Shown in pieces: positions 25,701 to 37,700 of a stretch of DNA of 64,000 bases (its first letter is position 1; each line of letters opens with the position of its first letter). The notes under the pieces are model-generated. The model did no database searches. It worked only from the letters and a program-made list of their open reading frames with translations, and had not been told where the DNA came from. Location: positions 310,001 to 374,000 of the forward strand of contig NZ_BAABGX010000003.1 of the NCBI RefSeq assembly GCF_039541795.1, in the 5' to 3' direction. The DNA comes from Nibribacter koreensis (GTDB lineage: Bacteria; Bacteroidota; Bacteroidia; Cytophagales; Hymenobacteraceae). The translations under genes and the position numbers were made by a program.

Positions 25701-28700
25701 GCAGTGCCGTAAAGTTAGCCGATGCTTGGAAACTAGTACCATCAAGGCTGTAGGTGTAAGGAGCCGTGCCACCGGTTATCGTGGTGATGGTGACTTCGCC
25801 GTCAGATTTTCCGCAGGTAGAAGCGCTTGTAGTAGCCAATAGATTGGCTGGACCCGCTACGTTCTCTATGGTCACCTTTTGGATAATCACACATCCATTG
25901 ACGTCTTTCACGGTCACAGTATGCTCACCAGCGGCCATGGCCATAAAGGTTGCCTCCGTCTGGAAGTTGGAGCCATTGAGTGAGTATACATACGGAGCTG
26001 TTCCACCTGTAACCTCTGTCACGGTCAGTTCGCCGTTGCTGGTGCCGCAAGTGCTAGCCTTAGCCGCTATTCTTACATTGCTTGGGCCATCTACATTGCC
26101 CACCGTTACCGCCGTGGTGAACAGACAGCCGTTGGCGTCTTTCACAGTCATCTGGTAAGTGCCAGCCTTCACGTTCCCGAAAGTAGAACCTGTCTGGAAC
26201 GTGCTGCCATCTATGCTAAACATATAAGGTGCCGTTCCTCCTGTTACTTCACCTATGGTCACTTGGCCGTTGCTGTACCCACAAGTTGAAGAAGTAGCGG
26301 TTGCTGTGAAAGCGTTAGGTCCAGCTTTGTCTTCTAAGGTTACGGTTTCAACAGCCAGGCACCCGTTGGCATCTTTGACAGTGATGGTATAGGTGCCTGC
26401 CGTCAGGTTCTCAAAGGTAGAAGCCGTCTGGAAGTCTACGCCGTTTTTGCTGTAGAGGAACGATGCGGTGCCGCCGGTTAAACCTGTCACAGTAATTTTT
26501 CCATTGCTGTTTCCGCAGGTGCTGGCAGTAGGCATTAAGGTGAAGGTTGGGCCGGTAATGTTCTGGATGGTCACCTCTTGGCTTATGGTGCAGCCTCTGG
26601 CATCTTTCACCATGACCGTGTGAGTGCCCATGGACATACCCGCAAACGTGGCATTGCTTTGATAGACACCTCCATCCAAGCTGTAGGTGTAAGGGGCAAA
26701 ACCTCCGGTTACGGCACTTACCGTTACACTGCCGTTCTGTTGCTCACAAGTAGAAGCGTTAGTAGCGGCTGAGAAGCTGGTGAGCTTATTGGTCTTTACT
26801 TCTACTGTAGCAGTCACCTCGCAACCATTGGCATCCCGCACTGTAATGGTGTACTGGCCCGATGCTAAGCTGGTGAATGTTCCATCCGTTGCAAAGTCCT
26901 GTCCATTGATAGAGTAGTAGTAAGGTGCGGTGCCGCCTGTTACGCCAGAGATGAGCAAGCGACCGTCGTTGTTCTGGCAACTAGCAGGTTCCGCAAAGGC
27001 CGCGACCGCCGTAGGGCCGGTGATGTTAGAGATAGTCACGGTCTGTTGCGAAGTGCACCCGTTGGCATCTTTGACAGTCACAGTGTATGGCCCAGCCATC
27101 AAGTTATTGAAATCGCTTGACCCTTGGAAAGTACTGCCGTCTACGCTATAGGTATAAGGCGCGGTGCCACCCTTAACAGAGGCAATGGTTAGGCCGCCGT
27201 TCTTATTGCCGCAGGTACTGGACTGGGTAGTGACCACTAAGCCAGACGGACCGGCAATGTTTTCTACTTGTACCTTTTGACTGTAAGTACAGCCGTTCGC
27301 GTCTCTTACGGTTACTGTATGCTCGCCCGCCAACACGGCGGCAAAGGTGGCAGCAGTTTGGAAGTTGCCGTTGTCCAGTGCATAAGTATAAGGAGCGGTT
27401 CCGCCGGTAGTGCCCGTAATGGTGATAGAACCGTTAGAAGCACCGCAGGTAGTAGATACATCGGTAGCCGTCAGAGCGCTTGGTCCGGCAATGTTGGTAA
27501 CGTCTACCGTTTTGCTGGTTACGCAGCCATTGGTGTCTTTTACCGTGATGGTGTAGTTGCCGCTCAGCAGTCCTGTAAAGCTGGCAGCAGGTTGGAAGGT
27601 GCCTCCATTCAAGGAATAGCTATAAGGTGCCGTGCCGCCTAAAACTCCAGAGACCGTAATTTTTCCGTTGTTGTCTCCGCAGGTAGAGGCCACTGGTGCC
27701 GCCGTGAAATCTGTTGGCCCCGGTACATCTGTAAGCGTGACTGTTTTTATGAAGGTACAACCGTTGGCGTCTTTCACGGTGAGGACATAGTCGCCGGCCA
27801 GTAAGCCAGTGAACTTGGCATTAGCCTGGAAAGGAGACCCCTCTAACGAGTACGTGTAAGGAGCTGTTCCGCCCGTGACCGGTCCCATCGTCAACTCGCC
27901 ATTGGCAGCGCCGCAGGTAGTTGCTTTGGTAGCGATGGCAAAGCCGGTAGGTCCGGCAATGTTGCCCACCTGCACAGAGGTGCTGAATGTACAGCCCTTC
28001 GCATCTTTTACCAGAAGCGTGTGGGTGCCGGCGCCTACTCCTGTAAACGTGGCCGAAGCCTGGAATACAAAACCGTCTAAACTATACGTGTAAGGAGCCG
28101 TGCCCCCTGTGACCGCTGTTGCCTGAATGCTACCATTGCTTTGACCGCAGGTAGCACCCGTGGTTGTAGCGGTAAGAGCAGTAGGCACGTTCTGTTTTAC
28201 TTGCACAGATGCGGTAACCGTGCATCCATTGGCGTCTCTGGCTGTAAGCGTGTACGTGCCAGCCGCCAGGTTCTCAAAGGTTAATCCCGGCTGGAAGGTA
28301 GTGCCATTGATAGAGAATTGGTAAGGCGCAGTGCCACCCGTCACTCCAGAAACAGTCACACTGCCATCTTGATTTACGCAAGAAGCAGAACCAGTGGTGG
28401 CAGCTACGGCGGTTGGGCCGGCCACGTTGGTGACAGTTACAGCCTTAGTAAGAATACAGCCGTTGGCATCCTTCACGGTGATGGTATAAGAGCCGGCAGA
28501 CAGGGCAGTGAAGGTTTCTAACGTCTGGTAAGTGACTCCGTCCTTGCTATAAGTATATGGAGCCGTTCCGCCTGTCACGCCTGTGAGGGTTAGCTCGCCA
28601 TTGTTGTTGCCGCAGGTAGAGGCTGTGGTAGAGGCCGTGAAGGCAGAAGGGCCTGCCACGTTTGTGATGACTACCTTCTTAGAGAATACACAGCCATTGG

Positions 28701-31700
28701 CATCTTTTACGGTTACCGTGTGCTCACCTGCTTTAATGAAAGCAAACAGACTCGCGCTTTGGAAGGATCCGCCGTTTAGGGCATAAGTATACGGAGCGGT
28801 TCCAGCGGTAACGTTAGTGACTGAGATAGAAGCGTTGCTGTTACCACAGGTAGAAGCAGTAGAGACTAATAACAGGTCTGCTGGACCTGCTATGTTTTCC
28901 ACTACCACAGACCGGCTGAAGCGACATCCATTGGCGTCTTTCACGGTAATGGTATGCGTGCCGGCCAGCAAGCCTGTAAAGGATGCGCTGGTTTGGAACA
29001 ATATACCATTCTTGCTGTAGGTATACGGTGCGGTGCCGCCTGCCACATTTTGTACCGTAATGGCTCCATTGCTGGCGCTACAGGTAGAGGCTTGGGCAGT
29101 GGCCGTAAAGGACGGGCCTGCGATATCTTGTAAAGTAATCTCCTCTGTGTAAATACAGCCGTTCGCGTCTTTTATGTGAAGGGTATAGGCGCCAGCGGTC
29201 AACCCTGTGAATGTGGCCGAGGTCTGGAAACTACCGTCCTCCAATCTATAGGTAAACGGAGCCGTTCCCCCCACTACACCGCTAACAGTGAACTCACCGT
29301 TATTGCTTCCGCAGGTAGAGGCTTTGGTTGTGGTGATAGCATCAGAAGGACCGTTGGTGTTGCTGAGCGTCACCGCTTGAGTAAAGGTACAGCCCTTTGC
29401 GTCTTTCACGGTGATGCTGTAAGTGCCTGACGCCAGCGCCGTGAAAGTAGCGCTCGCTTGGAACGTGTTGCCGTCTTTGCTATAGGTGTAAGGAGCCGTG
29501 CCACCCGTGATTCCTCCCAGGGAAATGCTACCGTTGCTGTTGCCACACGTTGAGGAGGTAGTGCTGAAGGCAAAGGCGGTAGGAACGTTCTGGTTGATTT
29601 GGAGCGTAGTGCTCACTTCGCAACCATTTGCATCTTTTGCCCTAATTACATAATCGCCTGACTTCAAACCAGCATAAGAGGTGGTAGCAGTGAAGGCACT
29701 GCCATTGAAGGAATAGCTGAAAGGCGCCGTGCCCCCGGTTACGCCAGAAATGGTAATGGTGCCGTCATTGTCTGCGCAACTGGCTGGAGAGAAGGTGGCC
29801 ACCAGGGCGCTTGGACCTTTTACATCTGCAACAGAAACTGACTTGGTGATAAAACAGCCATTGGCATCTTTTACCGTGATGGAATGCGTGCCCGCCAACA
29901 CCTCTGAGAAAGTAGCCGAAGCCTGGAAGTTTACCCCGTCCTTGCTATAGGTATAAGGAGCCATTCCGCCAGTTACCTCTGTGATGGTCAAGGCCCCGTT
30001 GCTGGCACCGCAGGTAGAAGCTTTGGTACTAGCCATGAAAGTGGTTGGACCGGCAATGTTGGTGAGGGTTACTTTCTGGCTGTAGGTACAACCATTGGCA
30101 TCTCTCACTGTTACCGTATGCTCACCTGCTAATACTGCTGTGAAACTTGGTGAGCTTTGGTAAGCAGAGCCGTTCAGGGAGAAGACATACGGAGCTGTTC
30201 CGCCTAGTATGCCGTTAATGGCAATTACTCCATTGCTGGCGCCACAGGTAGAAGAAGTAGCGGACAATTGCAGTTGAGCTGGTCCAGCTATGTTTTCTAA
30301 CTCAATGGTCTTAGCATAGATACAGCCGTTGGCGTCTTTCACCGTGATGGTGTGCACGCCCGCAGTTAAGCCGGAGAAAGTGGCCGAGGCCTGGAACGTG
30401 GTACCGTTTACGCTGTAGGTAAACGGAGCGGTTCCGCCAGTGATTGCGCCTACCACCAACCGTCCGTTGTTATTACCGCAGGTAGAAGAAGTAGCGGTAA
30501 GTACAGCCTCGCTAGGTCCGGCAATATCTGTCACTACTACGGTCTCTGTTGACACACACCCATTGGCGTCTTTGGTGGTGATGGCATACGTGCCAGCCAG
30601 CAAGTTGCTAAAGGTAGTGCCCGTCTGGAAGGTGCTTCCGTCTTTGCTATACGTGTAAGGAGCAACTCCCCCAGAAACACCAGATACTACAATGCGTCCA
30701 TTTGCCGCGCCGCAAGTGCTGGCGTTGCTAAAAGTAGTGAAGGTAGGACCTGAGATGTTGCTGATAGAAACTGCCTGGCTGTAGATACAGCCTTTGCTGT
30801 CTTTCACAAAAATGGTATAGGTACCCGCCGCCAGGTTGTTAAAGGTGGTAGAGGTTTGGTAGGTTACGCCGCCTTGGCTATACTGATAGGGAGCCGTGCC
30901 ACCGGTTACTTGACCAATGGTTAACTGACCGTCACTGCGGCCACAAGTAGAGGCTGTGGTGGTGCTAACAAAACGCGTAGGCACATTTTCCTGAATAGTT
31001 ACGGACGAAGAGGTTACACAGCCATTCGCATCTTTTGCATATACCGTGTACGTGCCGGCCGCCAGTCCTGGGAATGTAGTGCCTGTCTGGAAGGTGGTAC
31101 CGTTGATGGAGTAGATGAATGGAGCCGTTCCACCGAAGACGTTGCCTACCGAGATACTTCCGTCATTGTTCAAACAGCTGGCCGGCAGAGAACTGGCCGA
31201 AATAGCCGTTGGACCCGCAATGTTTGAAATGGTGACCGCCTTCTGGAATGTACAGCCGTTGGCATCTTTCACAAGAATGGTATATGTACCGGCTAGCAGT
31301 GCTGAGAAGGTAGAAGAGGCCTGGTAGTTGATGCCGTTCACACTGTAGGTGTAAGGAGCCGTCCCGCCCGTGGTGGCAGTCACCGTCAGGCTACCGTTGC
31401 TAGAACCGCAGGTAGAAGAAACGATGGAAGCTGTGAAGTTGGAAGGACCGGCAATGTTCTCTAGCGTAATGGACTTGCTGAAGACACAGCCGTTGGCGTC
31501 TTTCACCGTGATGGAATGCGTGCCCGCCGCCAACTGCTGGAAAGTAGTATTGCTCTGGAAAGTGCCTCCGTTCAAGGAGTACTGGTAAGGAGCCGTGCCG
31601 CCGGTTACGCCATTGACCAGAACAGAACCATTGCTGTTGCCGCAGGTGGATGAAACGTTGCTTAAGGTAAGGTTGGTAGGGCCTGCCACATCTCCTACTG

Positions 31701-34700
31701 TCACTGTTTGAGAAACTGAGCACCCATTGGCATCTTTTACCAAGATGGTGTAAGTGTTGGCTGTCAGAGAAGCAAAAGTGGCGCTGGTCTGGAAGGTGCT
31801 GCCATCTTTGCTATAGGTATAAGGAGCGGTGCCGCCGGTTATCCCGGTGACAGTAAGACTGCCATTGTTGTTCCCGCAGGTAGAAGAGTTGACGGTTGTC
31901 ACCAAGGCGGTTGGGCCCGTGATGTTGGTGATGGTGGCTTGCTTAGTGAACGTACAGCCGTTAGCGTCTTTTACGGTGAGGATGTACGTGCCAGAAGCCA
32001 GGTTTAAGAAAGAGCCAGATGTCTGGAATGGTGCTCCCTCCAGACTGTATGTGAAGGGTGCCGTTCCGCCGGTCACCGCAGTGACAGTCAGTCCGCCGTT
32101 GGAGTTACCGCAGATAGAAGATTTGCTGGCGGTCACTAAGTCAATTGGGCCAGCTACGTTTTCTACTCTCACTTTCTGGGCGTAAGTACAGCCATTCGCG
32201 TCTTTTACCGTAAGGGTGTACTCACCCGCCAATAGCTGTCCAAAGCTGGTGCCGTTTTGGAAGGAGGTGCCGTCCAATGAATATTGGAAAGGACTGGTTC
32301 CGCCCGCCACACCAGCAACGGTCAGGCTACCATTGGCCGCACCGCAGGTGCTGGAAACGGTGGCAAGGCTTACTTGAGTAGGTCCATTGATATTCGTTAC
32401 AGCTACAGAAAGGGTCTTTATACAGCCGTTGGCATCTTTCACTGAAATGCTGTAAGTAGCTGCTGCCAGATTCTGGAAAATATTTTCCGTCTGGAAGGCG
32501 CCGCTATTTATGCTATAGGTGTAAGGGGCTGTCCCTTCTGTGGCCAGTACTGAGATTTGGCCGTTGCTGTTACCGCAAGTTGATGCTGTTGCCGTAGCGG
32601 TAGCCTGAGGGCCAGCAATATTAGTTAGCTGTACTGTTTTAGAAAGCACGCATCCATTGGCGTCTTTGACAGTCAACACGTACTCACCCGCCATCAAGGC
32701 GCCAAAAGTAGCGGAAGCCTGATAGGCACCATTGTTAAGAGAGTAGGTGTAAGGGGCCGTTCCACCAGTGACGGTACCTAGGGTCAATTCTCCGTTGGCA
32801 TTGCCGCAGGTAGAAGCTTTGGCAAAAGAGCTAAATTCTGTTGGGCCTGCCACGTTGGTGATAATTACCTGCTCAGAATAGGTACAGCCTTTGGCATCTT
32901 TCACAGTAATAGTGAATGTGCCAGCTGTCAAGCCCGTGAAGGTGTTAGAGGCCTGGAAGTTAGTGCCGTTCTTGCTGTAGGTGAAAGGGGCAAAGCCCCC
33001 TGTTACTTTTGTGATGGTAAGGCTTGCATTGCTGTTACCACAGGTAGACGCGCTGGCTGTACTTGCAAATGCCACCGGTTTGTCCGTGCCCACGATGATG
33101 GACGTGGTGGTTAAACAACCGTTGGCGTCTTTAGCTGTGATGGTATACGTACCTGCAGCCAAGCCTGTGAAAGAGGTGCCTGTCTGGAAAGCAGTGCCGT
33201 TGATGGAATAGCTGTAAGGAGCCGTGCCACCAGAAACTAAGCCTACCAACACGCTGCCGTCATTGTTTTGGCAAGAGGCTGGCTGGGTAGTGGCTGCTAC
33301 CGCCGTAGGACCTGCAATGTTGGTTAGGTTAAGTGATTTGGTAATGGTACAACCGTTAGCGTCCTTCACTACCAGCGTATAAGTGCCGGCAGTTAATCCA
33401 GAGAAAGAAGCAGATGTCTGGAAAACTCCGTCAGTAATGCTGTATGTGTAAGGGGCCGTTCCGCCACTTACACCCGTGATGGTTACGGCACCGTTGCTTG
33501 CACCGCAAGTAGTAGCAGTTAGGGTAGCCGCTGCATTGGTTGGCCCAGCCACGTTACTAACAGCCACTGAGCTGGCGAAGGTACACCCTTTGGCATCCTT
33601 CACAGTCACAGCATAGGAGTCAGCCGCAAGCCCAGTCAATACATTGGAAACTTGAAACGTAGTGCCGTCTGTACTGTAGGTGTAAGGAGCCGTTCCGCCC
33701 GTCACGCCAGTAATGGTAATGGTTCCATTGCTGTTTCCGCAGGTAGAAGCGGTTGTTGTTCTGGTAAAGGCAGTAGGAACGTTTTTAGTAATAGTTACTG
33801 CTTTTGTGACCACGCAGCCATTTGCATCCTTGGCGGCAAGTGTATAGGTGCCGGAGGCTAATCCTGTAAAGTCCAGATTTGCCTGATAGCTTCCATTGTT
33901 GAGGGCAAAAGTATAAGGGGCCGTTCCGCCGGTCACGCCGGTCACATTGAGGCTACCGTCATTGTTTTGGCAACTGGCAGCCACCGTTGTGGTGGCAATG
34001 GCCGTTGGGCCGGCAACGTTGGTGAGCGTAAATGACTTCTGGAAGGTACAGCCGTTAGCGTCTTTTACTGTAAAAGTGTAAGTGTCAGCCGCCAGGCCTG
34101 TGAAGATGGTCTCCGTTTGGAAGGTTGTCCCGTCTTTGCTGTACGTGAAAGGTGCGGCTCCGCCGGTAACCCCGGTAAAGGTTACTTTTCCGTTACTGGC
34201 GCCACAGGTAGATGGCTGGATATTAGCCAGGAGATTGGTAGGACCCAGCTTGTCTGTAACAGTAACGGTCTGCGTGAAAGTACAACCATTGGCGTCTTTC
34301 ACCGTGATGGTGTGCTCTGCCGCAAGAATACCAGTAAAGGTATCTGCCGTTTGGAAAGTACCTCCATTTAAGGAGTAAGAATAAGGAGCAGCGCCGCCCG
34401 TAACTCCTTTAATCTGTACAGATCCATTGGCGCTACCACAGGTAGAGGAAACACTCGCCAATGTCAAGGCAGCAGGACCTGCCATGTCCTGGAGAGTGAC
34501 TGTCTGGCTGGTTATACAACCATTGGCGTCTTTCACTACCAGAGTATGAGGGCCGGCTACTAATAAAGTAAACGTAGTACTGGCTTGGAACGTGGTGCCG
34601 TCTTTGCTGTAGGTGAAAGGCGCGGTGCCACCAGTGACCGCGGTAATGGTAAGGCTTCCGTTGTTACGTCCGCAAGTGGTGGCTTGTGTGCTGACAGTAA

Positions 34701-37700
34701 AAGAAGAGGGCCCTGCAATGTTGGTGATAGTGGCTTGTTCAGTGTACGTGCAGCCATTGGCGTCTTTTACGGTAATGGTGTGGGTGCCAGCAGCCAGCGC
34801 CGTGAAAGCAGTGCTGTTCTGGAAGGTGGTTCCGTCCAGGGAGTAAGTGTAAGGAGCAGTGCCGCCGGTAACAGACCCAAGGGTTAGTTCGCCATTCGCG
34901 TTGCCGCAGGTAGAGGCTTTGCTGGAAACTGCGACATCTGAAGGACCTGCAATGTTGGTGATGGTGAGGGAGCGTGTAAACGTACAGCCCTTGCTATCTT
35001 TCACGGTGATGCTGTGGGTGCCGGCCGCTAATCCCGTAAAGCTAGACGAAGCCTGGAAGGTATTTCCGTCTTTGCTGTAGGTATAGGGAGCCGTTCCGCC
35101 AGTGATGGTGCCAATGGCAATGCTACCGTTACTGTTGCCGCAGGTAGAAGAGGAGATGGTAGCCGCAAAAGCCGTCGGGATGTTTTTGCCTACACTTACA
35201 GAAGTGGTCAACAGACAGCCGTTCGCATCCTTCGCCGTGATGGTGTACGTGCCCATAGCCAAGCCATTGAACGTGGTAGCTGATTGGAAGGTAGTACCAT
35301 TGATAGAATACGTGTAAGGCGCAGTGCCACCCGTTACCCCAGAGATAAGGAGACTTCCATCATTGTTCAAACAACTGGCTGGGGTGGCAGAGGCCGTAAC
35401 TGCAGTAGGGCCTGCAATATTGGTAATGGTGAATGCCTTTGCGAAGGTACAGCCATTGGCGTCTTTCACGGTGATGGTGTAAGTGCCAGAAGCCAACGCA
35501 GAGAACACATCCGAAGCCTGGAACGTGGAACCGTTTCCGCTATAGGTGTAAGGAGCCGTCCCGCCAGTCACACCCGTAATGGTCAACTCGCCATTAGGAG
35601 CACCGCAGGTGGTGGAGGTAGTGGTGGCAGCCATGGCGGAAGGACCTGCCACGTTAGTCACCGTTACATTTTTGTTGAACGTGCAACCGTTGGCATCCTT
35701 CACGGTAACAGAATAAGAGCCGGGCATTAGTCCAGAGAAGGTGGCAGATGCCTGATAGCTGGTACCGTTAATGCTATAGGTGAACGGAGCCGTGCCACCG
35801 ATAATGCCGCTTACCAAAATGCTTCCGTTGGCATTACTACAGGTAGAAGCGGTTGGGCTTAGCGTAAATGCAGTTGGGCCTGCTATGTCTTGCAAAGTGA
35901 CGGCTTTGCTGAAAACGCATCCGTTGGCGTCCTTAACGGTAATGGTATGCGTTCCCGCCGTTAAGGCCGTGAAAGTGGTGCCGGCCTGGAAGGTAGTTCC
36001 GTCCAGGCTGTAGCTATAGGGCGCAGTGCCTCCAGTGATGCCAGTAACCGTTAGCGCGCCATTAGCCCCACCGCAGGTAGAGGACGTGACGCTGGCCGTG
36101 AAGGCAGCAGGACCGGCAATGTCAGTAACCGTGAAGGTCTTAGTGAAGGTACAACCATTGGCATCCTTCACCACCACGGTATGGGTAGCCGCAGATAATG
36201 AACCAAAGTTTGCAGAGGTTTGGAAGGCACCGCCATTGAGGCTGTAACTAAAAGGGGCGGTGCCCCCTGTTATTCCCGTTAGAATCAGGGAGCCGTTGTT
36301 GCCGCCGCAGGTGCTGGAGGTAGTAGAGCCCGAGATGTTGGTAGGCCCCGCCATGTTAGTTACCTCCACTGAGCGTAAAAATATACACCCATTGGCGTCT
36401 TTCACGGTAATGGAATGGATACCGGCCATAAGGCCTGCAAAGCTAGAAGCGCTCTGGAACGTAGAGCCGTCCTTGCTATACGTGTAGGGAGCGGCGCCTC
36501 CGGTAACACCTGTCACAGAAATACTGCCGTTGCTGGCGCCGCAAGTGCTGGCAACAACTCCAGAAGAGAATCCTGTAGGTCCCGCCACGTTGGTCACCGT
36601 CACCGTCTGGCTGAAAAGACAGCCGTTTGCATCTTTCACAGACACGGTGTGCGTGCCGGCGGCTACTCCTATAAAGCTACCCGAGGCTTGATAAGCACCA
36701 TTGTTGAGGCTATACGTGTAGGGGGCCGTTCCTCCGGTCACTCCGGCCACAGAAATGACCCCGTTAGGATTCCCGCAGGTAGACGCTTGGGTGTTGAAAG
36801 TCGCACCCGTAGGGCCTGGTATGTCTAACAGCGTTACAGATTCAGAATACACGCAACCGTTGGCGTCTTTCACCTGTACCGTATACGTGCCTTTGGCCAG
36901 CGCACCAAACGTATTAGAAGCCTGAAAAGCGCCGCCATTCAAGCTATAACTAAATGGAGCCGTTCCATTGGTGACGGTGCTTGCCTGAATGGTGCCGTTG
37001 CTGGCGCCGCAGGTAGTAGAGGTCAAGGTAAAGGCTAGGTCAGTGGGGCTCACCGCCTGTGTAACCGTAAAAGACTTCTGTACGGCGCAGTTCTTGCCGT
37101 CTGTCACAGTGACGGTATAGGTGCCGGCCGGCTTGTTGACGATGGTTGCCGTGGTTTCACCGGTGTTCCATTTGTAGGTGACGGGTCCTTCCGCTCCAGT
37201 CACTGAAGCAGTAAGCGAGGCGGTAGTGCCGGTGCAAATAACGGCAGGGCCCGCCACGCTCACCTGCATATTGTAGAAGGAAACAAGCACCTCGTCACTC
37301 GCGGCAGTACAAGAACCGTTGCCTGTTGAGGTTAATGTGAGTTTCACAAAGCCAGCCTGCAGCTCATTGGCGGTAGGCGTATAGACGGCGTTGAGCGTGG
37401 TATTGTTAGGCGAGAAGGTGCCTGCCCCGCCACTCCACTGGCCGCCCGTGGCGGCTGTGACAATTCCTGTCAACTGCACAGGGTTGAGAGAGCAGACCAA
37501 CTGGTCTGGTCCGGCATTGACGGTTAAGTCTGTGACTACATTGATACTCGCTGAGAACTTCTGACAGGCGGGATAATTCTCGGTGCGTACCTCTAGAGAG
37601 TATTGGCCTGTCTTTGGGGCGGTAAACTTTTGGTTTGTACCTACCAGGTTGCCATTGCTGTCGGTCCATAGGTAGGTGAACTTGCCAGAGCCGCCCGTGA

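Noticed and set aside
23000..37100. Regular repeats of about 233 nt suggested a CRISPR array or satellite DNA
   Set aside because: The repeats lie in one open reading frame on the minus strand, vary mostly in a protein-compatible way and have no short spacers; they are protein modules.
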